64,000 bases of DNA from Desulfobulbaceae bacterium DB1 (GTDB lineage Bacteria > Desulfobacterota > Desulfobulbia > Desulfobulbales > SURF-16), in NCBI GenBank assembly GCA_001914235.1, contig MQUF01000026.1:62001-126000 (forward strand), read 5' to 3'. The notes under the pieces were generated by a model, which saw nothing but the letters and a program-made list of their open reading frames with translations, searched no databases and was not told where the DNA came from. Position numbers and translations under genes: made by a program. Numbering within the stretch: position 1 is the first letter of the stretch; each line of letters starts with the position of its first letter. Positions 10,001-18,043 of the stretch are shown here, piece by piece.

Positions 10001-11518
10001 TTCACCCGCATTGTGCTCGACACGGTGGATGAGGGGTTTATCGTGGTCAGTCGGGATTACCGGATTCTTTCCGCCAATAAGGCATTCTGCGCGATGGTGC
10101 GGGCATCCGAGGACGAGGTGATCGGTCGGCAGTGCCATACGGTTGTCCCCTGGGTCGATCAGCCCTGTTTTGAGACGGGGGAGGAGTGCCCGGTGAAGAG
10201 GGCCTTTGCCGCCGGTACGCCGCATTTTGCCACGCATGAGCATGCCAATGCTGACGGAACAAAGCAGTTTGTCGACTTGAAATCCTTCCCGGTCTTTGAC
10301 GAGGCCGGGCAAGTGGTGTCGGTCATTGAAACCTTCAACGACGTGACGGAAAAACGAAAGCTGGAAGAACAGTTTCGCCAGGCCCAGAAAATGGAGGCGG
10401 TGGGCCGTCTGGCCGGCGGGGTAGCCCACGATTTCAATAACATGGTGGGGGTGATCATGGGACATGCGGAACTGTCCCTGTTGCAGATCGATCCGGCGCA
10501 CCCGCTGCACGCCAATCTACGGATGATCCTCAAGGCCGCCGGTCGTTCCGCCGGCCTGACTCGGCAATTGCTGGCCTTTGCCCGCAAGCAGACCGTGGCC
10601 CCTCGGATTCTTGACCTGAACGCGACCATGGAGGGGATGCTCAAAATCCTGCGCCGCCTCATCGGCGAGGATGTCAATCTCGCCTGGCTGCCGGGCAAGG
10701 CGCTCTGGCCGGTGCGGATTGATCCCTCCCAGATCGACCAGATTCTGGCAAACCTCTGCGTCAATGCCCGTGATGCCATTGGCGGCGTCGGGAAAATAAC
10801 CATCGAAACGAACAATGCGATCATTGACGAGGCGTCGTGCTCCGACCATCCGGACGCGCAACCCGGCCAGTATGTGCTGCTGGCGGTGAGTGACAACGGT
10901 TGCGGCATGGACCGGCAAACCATCGACAAAATTTTTGAACCGTTTTTTACCACCAAGGAGCTGGGTAAGGGCACGGGCCTTGGACTGGCCACGGTCTATG
11001 GCATCGTCAAACAGAATAACGGCTTCATCTCCGTCGTGAGCCGGCCCGGGCAGGGTTCAACCTTCAAGATTTATCTGCCCCGTCACGCCGGGGCGGGAGA
11101 GATACGGGAAGAAATCGTTCCACTGCCGGTGGCGAAGGGGCATGAAACCATCCTGCTGGCCGAGGATGAGGCGGAAATTCTCGAGATGGTGCAAAAGGTG
11201 CTTGAAAGCCTCGGCTATCAGGTGCTGGTTGCGGCAACCCCGGGTGAAGCTCTCCGTATCGCCGGGGAACACCAGGGGGAAATCCACCTGCTCATGACCG
11301 ACGTGGTCATGCCCGAGATGAACGGCCGGGAACTGGCGCAGAATCTTATGGCTCTCCGGCCGGGAGTCAGATGCCTGTTCATGTCCGGCTATACGGGAGA
11401 CGTCATCCTGCATCACGGCGTGGCGGACGAAGGGGCGCATTTCATCCAGAAACCGTTTTCAATCCAGGCCTTGGGCACCAAGGTGCGTGAGGTGCTGGAC
11501 AGGACGAACGGGACATGA
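7088..11518 (+). CDS. Hybrid sensor histidine kinase, multi-PAS/GAF with receiver
   Basis: An inner-membrane signalling protein of 1476 residues. Layout: TM1 (~14-36), periplasmic region (~37-163), TM2 (~166-188), HAMP (~189-240), PAS (~245-355), GAF (~375-540), PAS (~545-660), GAF-like (~670-830), PAS (~845-960), PAS (~970-1090), HisKA with phosphoacceptor His1114 in VAHDFNN, HATPase with N-box [11 protein letters not shown] and G-box GKGTGLGLA, and a C-terminal receiver with Asp1405 in LLMTDVVMP. The last PAS has a Cys/His set (CHTVVPW, QPCF, EECP). It is translationally coupled to the upstream binding lipoprotein, which probably supplies the signal. No separate output regulator is adjacent; the next gene is convergent. 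Confidence 0.93.
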   Translation: MMRRLFAFLFNTLRGRLIVGVAAVHAVMMALFIVDLTARQRSMLLEQQIKEATVLSHTLAVSAAGWLASADIAGLQEIVEAQLRYPEILFVILADEEGRVLACNDRSRQGLYLQDLPREIRQTVIAGVPALVDVATPALVADRHVGWVRVGIGQKAAGRKLAAIVRSGIFYALTAICIGSLIAWFMGLRLTRRLYAVQETIAAVRGGNRLARTTLAGSDEAAVMAREFNHMLDVIAEKEAALREKTEELDHYFTDALDLLCIADIDGRFLRLNPAWEETLGIPVAELEGRLLLDFVHADDLEPTLQALAELAGQKEVLNFINRYRHRNGAYRWMEWRAFPSGRRIYAVARDITARRRAEEELRNLNRELQAISNCNQILMRAEDEQQLLNDICRIICEEAGYTMAWVGYAEDDEAKTIRPVARAGAEAGYLDETIFSWADTEQGRGPSGTAIREGTIIHVQEMATDPRMAVWRASALRRGYHSSIAVPLRNEEEKVFGVLNIYAATSGAFRSQEIRLLEELAGDLAFGIGVLRARIARKEAEQRIALLGFALDSVHEAAFLIDAQARFHYVNEESCRILEYRRDELLRLGVSEVDPDFPAARWQNHWQELKTRGSFTFEGRHQARDGRIFPVEVNANYFEYDGRAYNLALVREISARKQAEQERLDHLRFFESMDRITRILQGTNDLERMLGDVLDTALDLFDCDRAWLLHPCDPEAPSLRVVMEQTRPRYPGALGLAADIPMEPDMADALRMALAAPGPICFGAGAEYPMPGRGTERFGIQAAIHLAVQPKFGAPWMFGLHQCSRPRIWTAGERQLFHEIGNRLTDSLTSLLAYRNLQDSENKLAEAQRIAHIGSWELDLPANRLVWSDELFRIFEIDRNRFAASYEAFLQVVHPDDRDAVNQAYRTSVAHRTPYSIEHRLLLADGRVKYVHERCETYCDGEGKPLRSVGTAQDITERKQAEALLRQSEEFTRIVLDTVDEGFIVVSRDYRILSANKAFCAMVRASEDEVIGRQCHTVVPWVDQPCFETGEECPVKRAFAAGTPHFATHEHANADGTKQFVDLKSFPVFDEAGQVVSVIETFNDVTEKRKLEEQFRQAQKMEAVGRLAGGVAHDFNNMVGVIMGHAELSLLQIDPAHPLHANLRMILKAAGRSAGLTRQLLAFARKQTVAPRILDLNATMEGMLKILRRLIGEDVNLAWLPGKALWPVRIDPSQIDQILANLCVNARDAIGGVGKITIETNNAIIDEASCSDHPDAQPGQYVLLAVSDNGCGMDRQTIDKIFEPFFTTKELGKGTGLGLATVYGIVKQNNGFISVVSRPGQGSTFKIYLPRHAGAGEIREEIVPLPVAKGHETILLAEDEAEILEMVQKVLESLGYQVLVAATPGEALRIAGEHQGEIHLLMTDVVMPEMNGRELAQNLMALRPGVRCLFMSGYTGDVILHHGVADEGAHFIQKPFSIQALGTKVREVLDRTNGT

Positions 11519-11569
11519 CAGAGCAGCTTTTGTGCGGCGCCGGCAGCTCGTGACGACCGGGCCGGGGCC

Positions 11570-12472
11570 TCACCCGGCCAGCGCTTGTTGCAGGGCAATG
11601 ACGGCCAGTTCCTTGGCCTTGGCCTCCACATCGATTGTGCCGGTCAAGCCGTGCCAGCAGGGGGGGAAATCAGCGAGATCGATATAATCGGCATGGGGCA
11701 GGGGATTGGCGTGCCGCCAGCCGTTTCTGGGCGAGGAGAGATGAAAATAGGGCTCCCTGCCGACGTGTTCCCAGGTCTGGATTGTCCGCCTGGTCGCCTC
11801 TTCTTCGCTGAGCCCGTCGTTGTTGCAACGGTGATGGTGAACATCGTAGATCAGGGGGATGCCGAGTTGCCGGCAGAGAGGCAGCAGATCGACGACGCTG
11901 TAAATTTTGTCGTCATTTTCCAGGGCAAGACGGCTTTGCACCCGCTCCGGCAGGCGTCGGAAATTATCAGCGAAACGGCTCAGGGCCAGGGTGGGATCCC
12001 CATAATGGCCGCCGCCATGGACGTTGATCACGTCGGCGCCGATCAGTTCCGCAAGCATGGCCTGGTAGTCAAGCTCTCGGACGGCATTGTCGACGACATC
12101 TCGCCGGGGAGAGGAAAGGACAATAAACTGATCCGGGTGAAAACTCAGCCGGATATCATGGGTGTCGCGGAATTTTCGGACCAGGGCCAGGTTGCGGGAA
12201 ATTTCCTCGCCATCCGGCAAGGTATCAATGGTATACCCCGCATCCGGATGGGTGTACCTGGGCAGAAAAGGGCTCATCACCCGGAAGGCGCCGATGCCGT
12301 TGGCCCGGCAGAAATGAAGGGCCTGCAGCAGGCTGCGGCTGTTATGCAGGCAGACATCGGAAATTTTCGACAAGCGTTCAGTCGTTCCCAGCTGCACCAG
12401 GGATTTCATGGTAAAGCTACGAAATTTTATCGGTTCTTGCGCAAAGAGACAACATAACCCGAAACGCGGCAC
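11570..12472 (-). CDS. uvsE: UV damage endonuclease UvsE/UvdE
   Basis: A 300-residue TIM-barrel endonuclease that nicks DNA 5' to UV photoproducts and some other lesions. Family landmarks are FRVMSPFLPRYTHP near residue 60, RLSFHPDQFIVLSSP near 95, VINVHGGGHYGD near 145, LALENDD near 185, YDVHHHRCN near 205 and HLSSPRNG near 240, supplying the His/Glu/Asp metal ligands. I placed the start at GTG 12472, four bases after GGAGGA; the frame is open further upstream without family-like sequence. It is a single gene converging on the hybrid kinase. Confidence 0.93.
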   Translation of the reverse strand: MPRFGLCCLFAQEPIKFRSFTMKSLVQLGTTERLSKISDVCLHNSRSLLQALHFCRANGIGAFRVMSPFLPRYTHPDAGYTIDTLPDGEEISRNLALVRKFRDTHDIRLSFHPDQFIVLSSPRRDVVDNAVRELDYQAMLAELIGADVINVHGGGHYGDPTLALSRFADNFRRLPERVQSRLALENDDKIYSVVDLLPLCRQLGIPLIYDVHHHRCNNDGLSEEEATRRTIQTWEHVGREPYFHLSSPRNGWRHANPLPHADYIDLADFPPCWHGLTGTIDVEAKAKELAVIALQQALAG

Positions 12473-12574
12473 ATGGTCCTCCCTCGTTTCCTGAATGGAT
12501 CCGGCAAAATGGCTATTTAACAATGGTTTGCCGGGCTGGTCAAGCATGTTCACTGGGGGCTCCCGCACAGTTTT

Positions 12575-12613
12575 TTTGCCGAACAGCTGATAATCATTGT
12601 GTTTTTCGGCAAA
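12575..12613. promoter_or_regulatory. Inverted repeat upstream of DUF1538 operon
   Basis: The arms TTTGCCGAA and TTCGGCAAA are perfect 9-base inverted repeats separated by 21 bases. A second TTTTTTTGCCG follows near 12625, and GAACAGCT occurs twice (12581 and 12614). The region lies between the divergent uvsE and DUF1538 genes, so it may be an operator or a hairpin in a leader. Which gene it acts on is unclear. Confidence 0.4.
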
Positions 12614-12710
12614 GAACAGCTATAGTTTTTTTGCCGTGGGAAGTAAAAAGCCGCAATGTGCAATGGGGTCAGGTGATGCCGCATGGGTGTTTATGGGGGG
12701 ATAGGATGAA

Positions 12711-13466
12711 ATGCGGGTGATGCCGGCTGGAAAAATTGCGACGGTTATCCTGAAAAAATTACGGGATGCCTTTGCCGATCTGTTGCCCATCATTGCGGTA
12801 ATCGCATTTTTTCAACTGGCGGTGATCCGCCAGCCTTTGCCGCAACTGGCCGAGGTGCTGTGGGGAACCTTGCTGGTGGCGGCCGGCCTCAGTCTCTTTA
12901 TCCAGGGCCTGGAGATGGGGCTCTTTCCCCTTGGCGAGGCCATGGCTCATGCCCTGGCCCGCAAGGGGAGCCTTTTCTGGCTGCTGTTTTTTGCCTTTGC
13001 CTTGGGCTTTGCCACCACGGTTGCGGAGCCGGCGTTGATCGCCGTTTCCCGGGAAGCTGCTGAAATTGCAAGTAATGCCGGCTTGATCGCCCCGGGTGAA
13101 GGGCCTTTGCGGAGCTATGCCCTGGGGTTGCGGCTTTCCGTTGCTTTTTCCGTGGGCCTGGCCATTCTGATCGGCGTGTTGCGCATCCTCAAAGGCTGGC
13201 CGGTGCACTATCTCATCATCGGCGGCTATGTGGTGGTCATGCTGATGACCATCGTTGCCCCGGAGGCGATCGTGGGTATCGCCTATGATGCCGGGGGGGT
13301 CACCACCTCCACCGTCACTGTGCCGCTGGTGGCGGCCCTGGGGGTGGGGCTTGCCTCCACCATCAGGGGAAGAAGCCCGCTGCTGGACGGTTTCGGGCTT
13401 ATCGCCTTTGCCTCCCTGCTGCCCATGATATTTGTCATGGGGTATGGGCTGCTTATTTTTCGCTGA
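12711..13466 (+). CDS. DUF1538 integral membrane protein, first copy
   Basis: A 251-residue polytopic inner-membrane protein of the DUF1538 family, whose biochemical function I cannot name. About seven hydrophobic segments are visible. The family signature appears twice in related form: [15 protein letters not shown] near residue 100 and [20 protein letters not shown] near 195, followed by [15 protein letters not shown]. The repeated small-residue motifs inside membrane segments suggest a transporter or channel. It is the first gene of a four-gene set (DUF1538, DUF1538, PII-like, CBS), with the second copy starting within 13 bases of its stop. ATG 12711 follows AGGATGAA. Confidence 0.88.
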   Translation: MRVMPAGKIATVILKKLRDAFADLLPIIAVIAFFQLAVIRQPLPQLAEVLWGTLLVAAGLSLFIQGLEMGLFPLGEAMAHALARKGSLFWLLFFAFALGFATTVAEPALIAVSREAAEIASNAGLIAPGEGPLRSYALGLRLSVAFSVGLAILIGVLRILKGWPVHYLIIGGYVVVMLMTIVAPEAIVGIAYDAGGVTTSTVTVPLVAALGVGLASTIRGRSPLLDGFGLIAFASLLPMIFVMGYGLLIFR

Positions 13467-13478
13467 CAGGAAATGTGC

Positions 13479-14258
13479 ATGGTTTATTTCATGGATTTTG
13501 TCCGGATACTGCTTGCCACTTTCCGGGATGTTCTGCCCATAATTCTGCTGATTATCGGCTTTCAGCTGCTGGTGCTGCGCCAGCCCATTCCCCATCTGCG
13601 CCGCCTGGTTGTCGGCGGGGTGTATGTCGTGGTCGGCCTTGCCCTGTTTCTTGCCGGGCTGGAAAAGGCCCTGTTTCCCCTCGGCAAGATCATGGCCGTG
13701 CAGTTATCTGATCCCACCTTTCTTTATGGTGCCGATAAACCGGTTCTCCAGGCGGACTGGAAGGCTTATGGCTGGGTGTATCTTTTTGCCGCCATGATCG
13801 GCTTTGCCACCACTGTCGCCGAACCGTCGCTCATCGCCGTGGCCTTCAAGGCCAACGAGGTCTCCGCCGGCACCATCAGCCAATGGGGCTTGCGCATCAC
13901 CGTGGCCGTGGGCGTGGCCGTCGGCATCAGTCTCGGCGCCTTTCGCATCGTCACCGGCACGCCGCTTTATGTCTATATTCTGGTGGGCTATGTGATTGTC
14001 ATCGTGCAGACCTTCTTTGCCCCGAAAAGCATCATTCCCCTGGCCTATGATTCCGGCGGGGTGACCACGTCGACGGTAACGGTGCCGTTGGTTGCCGCTC
14101 TCGGGCTGGGTCTGTCCTCCTCCGTTCCCGGCCGTAATCCGGCCCTGGACGGTTTTGGTCTCATCGCCTTTGCCAGTCTGTTTCCCATTATAACGGTATT
14201 GGGCTATGCCCAGTACGGGCAGTGGCTGGCCGGGCGACGCAAAAAGTCGTTATCTTAA
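13479..14258 (+). CDS. DUF1538 integral membrane protein, second copy
   Basis: A 259-residue paralogue of the preceding protein, with the same two signatures ([15 protein letters not shown] and [20 protein letters not shown]) and the same [14 protein letters not shown] ending. It differs in a ~20-residue insertion in the loop after the second membrane segment (around the LYGADKP region). ATG 13479 lies eight bases after AGG; ATG 13473 and ATG 13491 are alternatives. The two proteins probably form a heteromeric membrane complex, an inference from adjacency and equal length. The PII-like gene starts 11 bases after the stop with a strong AAGGAGG. Confidence 0.87.
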   Translation: MVYFMDFVRILLATFRDVLPIILLIIGFQLLVLRQPIPHLRRLVVGGVYVVVGLALFLAGLEKALFPLGKIMAVQLSDPTFLYGADKPVLQADWKAYGWVYLFAAMIGFATTVAEPSLIAVAFKANEVSAGTISQWGLRITVAVGVAVGISLGAFRIVTGTPLYVYILVGYVIVIVQTFFAPKSIIPLAYDSGGVTTSTVTVPLVAALGLGLSSSVPGRNPALDGFGLIAFASLFPIITVLGYAQYGQWLAGRRKKSLS

Positions 14259-14268
14259 GGAGGTTCTC

Positions 14269-14616
14269 ATGCGTTTTAAGGTTATTCTGGCCAGCGTCAA
14301 ACAGGAGATATCAGACACTATCGTTGACGCCGGCAAAAAGGCGGGCGCCACCGGCGCCACGGTTATTCCGGCCCGGGGCACCGGCATTCACGAAGCAAAA
14401 ACATTTTTCGGCCTTACCCTGGAGGCCCAGACCGACATCATCATGTTTCTGGTGGAAGAGCATATCGTTCTGAATATTCTCGCGGCCATCGGCGAAGCGG
14501 GCCGGTTTCGGGAACCGGGAACAGGCATCGCCTTTGTTTTGCCGGTGGAGCACGTTATCGGCCTGGAAAGTCAGATGGAACGGTTCAAAAAAGAGGTGCG
14601 GGATCAATATTTCTAA
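14269..14616 (+). CDS. PII-like regulatory protein
   Basis: A 115-residue protein with the PII (GlnB) ferredoxin-like fold: MRFKVILASVKQEISDTIVDAGKKAGATGATVIPARG is followed by a second beta-alpha-beta unit. The T-loop region (GTGIHEAKTFFGLTLEAQ) is short and lacks the uridylylated Tyr of GlnB/GlnK, and the C-terminal half has no recognisable TGxxGDGK-type nucleotide loop (GRFREPGTGIAFVLP instead). By analogy with GlnK-AmtB and SbtB-SbtA it probably binds the DUF1538 membrane pair in response to a nucleotide or metabolite. AAGGAGG at 14257-14263 fixes the start. Confidence 0.85.
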   Translation: MRFKVILASVKQEISDTIVDAGKKAGATGATVIPARGTGIHEAKTFFGLTLEAQTDIIMFLVEEHIVLNILAAIGEAGRFREPGTGIAFVLPVEHVIGLESQMERFKKEVRDQYF

Positions 14617-14751
14617 CGTGTCGTCGTCGGGTGTTCCGGCTGCCGGAAAATCGGTTGAAAGCCGGGGAGAACAGCGAAGGGATTAGTGAAGAAGCGAGTC
14701 GGACAACACGGCGGCAAGCCGGATGAAGAACACGACAAAGGGAGAGGAGAG

Positions 14752-15150
14752 ATGTTTTCAGGAGCAATTGTTCGGGCGCGGGATGTGATGCGCAAAGAGG
14801 TGGGGTATATTGACGGCATGGCCACCGCCAAGGAGGCAGCCGCCATGATGCGGGCCGGTAAATTCAGTGCGCTGATCGTGAAAAAAAGACATTCGGATGA
14901 TGCCTGGGGAATTGTTGTTGTGCAGGATCTTGTCAGGGGGGTGATTGTTCCCGGCCGTGCTTCGCACGAGGTCAATGTCTATGAAATCATGACAAAACCG
15001 GTTATCACCGTGCCGGCTGATATGGATATTCGCTATGTGGCGCGGTTGATATTTAATTCCGGGATTCGCCGGGCTCCGGTTGAAGACAAAGGGGAACTAA
15101 TCGGCATGATCGCCCTTTCCTCGCTGATTCTGGAAAATGATTTGTTTTGA
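14752..15150 (+). CDS. CBS-domain pair protein
   Basis: A 132-residue cytosolic protein made of one Bateman module: CBS1 at about 8-62 (ARDVMRKEVGYIDG, SALIVKKR) and CBS2 at about 75-130 (YEIMTKPVITVPAD, RRAPVEDKGELIGMI). Such modules bind adenine nucleotides or S-adenosylmethionine and gate transporters and enzymes. ATG 14752 directly follows GGAGAGGAGAG. It is 135 bases after the PII-like gene with no obvious terminator between, so it is probably the fourth gene of the DUF1538 operon and a second regulatory input. Confidence 0.82.
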   Translation: MFSGAIVRARDVMRKEVGYIDGMATAKEAAAMMRAGKFSALIVKKRHSDDAWGIVVVQDLVRGVIVPGRASHEVNVYEIMTKPVITVPADMDIRYVARLIFNSGIRRAPVEDKGELIGMIALSSLILENDLF

Positions 15151-15199
15151 TCCGCTGTTTCCCGGCTGCAAGGGGTGTTGATGCGGTTCGGCAAGATTT

Positions 15200-15868
15200 T
15201 TAAGGAGTATCGATCAGCAACGGCTGGAAGCGGCGAAGTGGGCAGGCAGAGCAGCGCGGATTGCTTTTTTTGCAGAATTCCTTGCCGAGCCGGACAAGAA
15301 GCGCGTGGTATTCGTTAAAAAGATCGGCATCCAAGGGCAGGCTGTCCATGAACAGACTTTGCATTGCTTCGTAATCGGTTTCTTCGCTGATCAGGCCATG
15401 GCGGGTGAGGATACGGTAGGTGTAAGCGTCAATGACAAAGAGGGGCTTTCCCGCCGCATACAGCAGGATGGAATCCGCTGTTTCCTGGCCGATTCCCTTG
15501 ACCGACAGCAGTTTTTCCCGCAGCAGGCCGGTGTCCTGCGAAAAAAAACGATCCAGATCGCCGGCCGGTTCCTCACGGCGGATCATGGTAAGCAGGTTTT
15601 TCAGCCGCCTGGCCTTGAGGTTGTAGTAGCCGGACGGACGGATCTTTTCCGCCAGGGTTTCCGGGGGAAGATCGGCCAGGCGCTCCGGCGACAGAAGATC
15701 GTCTGCCCTGAGGTTGTCGATGGCCCGGCTGACGTTGCTCCAGTTGGTATTCTGGGTGAGCACCGCCCCAACCATCACCTCAAAGGGGGTTTGGGCTGGC
15801 CACCAGCCCTGGGGACCGAAATGATCAAAAAGGGTGGAGTAAATATCAAGAAGGGCGGACACGTTCAA
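15200..15868 (-). CDS. HhH-GPD DNA glycosylase, MagIII/MpgII-like
   Basis: A 222-residue member of the endonuclease III superfamily. The helix-hairpin-helix is LLSVKGIGQETADSILLYA near residue 120, followed by the catalytic Asp in FVIDAYTYRI. The Lys that gives endonuclease III its AP-lyase activity is Glu here (GQETAD rather than GxKTAN), as in 3-methyladenine glycosylases of the MagIII/MpgII group, so a monofunctional alkyl-base glycosylase is likely. The C-terminal cluster motif has only three cysteines (CKKSNPRCSAC), with the fourth position lost. The TTG start overlaps the stop of the upstream membrane-protein gene. Confidence 0.85.
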   Translation of the reverse strand: MNVSALLDIYSTLFDHFGPQGWWPAQTPFEVMVGAVLTQNTNWSNVSRAIDNLRADDLLSPERLADLPPETLAEKIRPSGYYNLKARRLKNLLTMIRREEPAGDLDRFFSQDTGLLREKLLSVKGIGQETADSILLYAAGKPLFVIDAYTYRILTRHGLISEETDYEAMQSLFMDSLPLDADLFNEYHALLVRLGKEFCKKSNPRCSACPLRRFQPLLIDTP

Positions 15869-16197
15869 TCGGAGCGGATAAAAAAGAGATAAACCAACAC
15901 CATAATCACGCCGATCCCGATGCCTGCCACCGGCAGAACCTTGGCGAGCTGGAGATTGCCGTCAACCACCATGCCGCGGGCATATTCGCTGCCGGAAAAC
16001 CACCAGACGCAGATGACCAGGCCGGTGCAGACCAGGCTGTTGACCGCTTGCTTGTAAAGCCACCAGCCGATCTGGGCAAGAAAGGGAACAAGGAACCAGG
16101 GGTTGGTGAACAAACCCTTGACATCAACCTGACGTATTTGATCCAGCAGCTCGGTAGAGTTAATAAAATCCATCACCGGCGATAGAAAATCAGCCAT
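15865..16197 (-). CDS. Small inner-membrane protein, unrecognised
   Basis: A 110-residue protein with two to three hydrophobic segments (WFLVPFLAQIGWWLYKQAV, LVCTGLVICVWWF, VLPVAGIGIGVIMVLVYLFF) and a short N-terminal amphipathic region. I recognise no family. The start at 16197 has GGAGG seven bases upstream. It lies 21 bases downstream of the thiC-like gene and its stop overlaps the glycosylase start by three bases, so the three genes are probably one transcript. Nothing visible ties it to thiamine or DNA repair. Confidence 0.75.
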   Translation of the reverse strand: MADFLSPVMDFINSTELLDQIRQVDVKGLFTNPWFLVPFLAQIGWWLYKQAVNSLVCTGLVICVWWFSGSEYARGMVVDGNLQLAKVLPVAGIGIGVIMVLVYLFFIRSD

Positions 16198-16218
16198 GAC
16201 ACGACCTCCGCAAGGAAA

Positions 16219-17529
16219 TTATTTTGATCCGTTTGAGCAGCGGGCGGGAGATATGGCCTTTTTGTATACCTTGATGGCGCAGTAGGAACCGCACATGCTG
16301 CAGGCATCTCCCTTGTAAGAGTTTCCTTCCTCACGATAGCGCAACGCCTTCTCCGGATCAAGGGACAATTCAATCTGGCCTTTCCAGTCGAGGCGGTTGC
16401 GGCATTTGGCCATGGCAATATCCTTGTCCAGCGCGCCGGGAATCCCCTTGGCGATATCGGCGGCATGAGCGGCGATGCGGGAGGCGATAACCCCTTCCCG
16501 CACGTCGTCGGCGGAGGGCAGTTTGAGGTGCTCGGCCGGCGTCACATAACAAAGATAATCGGCACCGGCCGCGGCGGCAATGGCACCGCCGATGGCGCCG
16601 GTGATATGGTCGTATCCCGGGGCGATATCGGTGACCAGGGGGCCGAGGACGTAAAAGGGAGCACCGTGGCAGAGACGTTTCTGCAGCAGCATGTTGGCCT
16701 GGATCTGGTCCATGGGCATGTGTCCTGGTCCCTCGATAATGACCTGCACCCCGGCATCCCAGGCCCGCAGGGTCAATTCGCCGAGATGGATGAGTTCCTG
16801 GATCTGCCCCCGGTCGGTGGCGTCGGCCAGGCAACCGGGGCGCAAGCCGTCGCCCAGGCTGATGGTCACTTCATGCTCTTTCAGAATGGCGAGAATTTTA
16901 TCAAAATGCTCATAAAAGGGATTTTCCTTGTTGTTGTAGCTCATCCATTCAATGGTGAATGAGCCGCCCCGGCTGACAACTCCCATCAGGCGCTCATGAT
17001 TTTTCACCCTGACCAGGGAGTCCCGGGTGAGGCCGCAGTGGATGGTCATGAAATCAACGCCGTCTTCCGCCTGCTGCCTGATAGTGTCAAGCAGCTGGTC
17101 AACGGTGACCTCGCCTATTTCCTTTTTCCGGCGCTCCACCACGTCGGCAACGGTCTGGTAGACGGGAACCGTGCCCAGGGGCACCGGACAGCGCGCCAGG
17201 ATGCCGCGTCGCACTTCATTGAGGTTTTCCCCCAGGCTGAGATCCATGACCGTGTCAGCCCCGGCTTTCAGGGAAACGCAGAGTTTTTCCAGTTCCTGGT
17301 CAAGGCCGGGCATGTCGCGGGATGCGCCGATATTGGCGTTGACCTTGGTGGAAAGGCCCTTGCCCACTGCCATGATTCGTTCGAAATCATGGTGTTTGTT
17401 TTTCGGAATGGCAATGACTCCCTGCGCCACTCCTTGCATCAGGGTCTCCGGGGAGATCCCTTCATTTTTGGCGCATTGCTCAAAAATGGGGGTCATTTTT
17501 TTCTGCAGGGCGTCTTCACGTATGCTCAT
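16219..17529 (-). CDS. thiC: ThiC-family radical SAM enzyme (HMP-P synthase or BzaF)
   Basis: A 436-residue short-form member of the ThiC family, which rearranges aminoimidazole ribotide by radical SAM chemistry. Seen: MTIHCGLTRDSL near 185, LGDGLRPGCLADATDRGQ near 245, EGPGHMPMDQI near 290, the Glu/His-rich core and a C-terminal CSMCGSYC cluster motif. The start at 17529 follows AAGGAGA. The likely product is HMP phosphate for thiamine, but the anaerobic paralogue BzaF, which makes 5-hydroxybenzimidazole for cobamides, has the same length and motifs and cannot be excluded without an alignment. No TPP riboswitch consensus is visible in the leader, which weakens the thiamine assignment a little. 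Confidence 0.85.
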   Translation of the reverse strand: MSIREDALQKKMTPIFEQCAKNEGISPETLMQGVAQGVIAIPKNKHHDFERIMAVGKGLSTKVNANIGASRDMPGLDQELEKLCVSLKAGADTVMDLSLGENLNEVRRGILARCPVPLGTVPVYQTVADVVERRKKEIGEVTVDQLLDTIRQQAEDGVDFMTIHCGLTRDSLVRVKNHERLMGVVSRGGSFTIEWMSYNNKENPFYEHFDKILAILKEHEVTISLGDGLRPGCLADATDRGQIQELIHLGELTLRAWDAGVQVIIEGPGHMPMDQIQANMLLQKRLCHGAPFYVLGPLVTDIAPGYDHITGAIGGAIAAAAGADYLCYVTPAEHLKLPSADDVREGVIASRIAAHAADIAKGIPGALDKDIAMAKCRNRLDWKGQIELSLDPEKALRYREEGNSYKGDACSMCGSYCAIKVYKKAISPARCSNGSK

Positions 17530-17805
17530 GTATGTTCTCCTTATAGCCGCGGGATCGGAAAGCGTCCCGAGAAACAAAAAAAGAGCCGCAACGGAAAAGA
17601 AAAAGCAGCGGAACTTTCATGTCGGACCGGCAAAGCCGGCGGATTGGTATTCTGGTAAGAAAGTCAGCATCTAGAAAGACAGACTGACCAAAAATAGAAA
17701 ATAATACCAGCAGGCAACCTGTGATGCAACTTAAAAAAATGACAACCCCGCCAGAGCGTCCAGGGTTGACAGCGGCTGAATTGTGCTTATTTTCAAAACA
17801 ATTTT
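17530..17805. other. thiC-like gene leader region, no gene seen
   Basis: The first 276 bases upstream of the thiC-like gene contain a small hairpin (CCGCCGGC/GCCGG near 17627-17645) and A/T-rich runs. I searched by eye for the TPP (THI box) and cobalamin riboswitch consensus on the minus strand and did not find either. A minus-strand frame of 116 codons here has no family features and overlaps the start of the enzyme, so I did not annotate it. Confidence 0.5.
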
Positions 17806-17937
17806 CGTAACTATCCGGGGAGATAGGCTGAAGGCTGAAGGTTGAAGGCTGAAGGAAAGCCGTCACAAAATATGCGATAAGGCAGTACAGGCAGCCCTCT
17901 CGTCTTCAGTCTATAGCCAAACACCTGAACAGTTACC
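17806..17937. repeat. Dispersed palindromic element, family B (copy 1)
   Basis: It starts with GTAACTATCC and ends with a related inverted end (GAACAGTTAC). The left arm is a run of heptamers of the GGCTGAA type, and the right arm carries the complementary CTTCAGTCTATAGCC. The core (GTCACAAAATATGCG through GCAGTACAGGCAGCCC) matches the core of the element at 45039-45155 in inverse orientation, and more loosely that at 39455-39655. It sits between the divergent thiC-like gene and htpG. Confidence 0.75.
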
Positions 17938-18043
17938 AATTTTCATCGGGCTCGGGGCAATCTTTCATCACCCGGCTCACAGGATCAACTGGAATGCGTA
18001 CCGATTTGCGCAGCAATAATAATTCGAAAAATGGAGTATCTCT

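Noticed and set aside
8516-10510. 664-codon minus-strand open frame inside the hybrid kinase gene
   Set aside because: It is antisense to a gene with clear domain motifs throughout. Its translation is His/Gly/Arg-rich without family features, the usual shadow of GC-rich codon usage.
17530-17760. TPP or cobalamin riboswitch before the thiC-like gene
   Set aside because: Neither the CTGAGA/ACC-type THI-box segments nor the B12-box consensus is visible by eye on the minus strand. A covariance-model scan would settle it.
17516-17866. 116-codon minus-strand frame upstream of the thiC-like gene
   Set aside because: It overlaps the enzyme's start and the family B repeat, and its composition is not protein-like. 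It is probably leader DNA.
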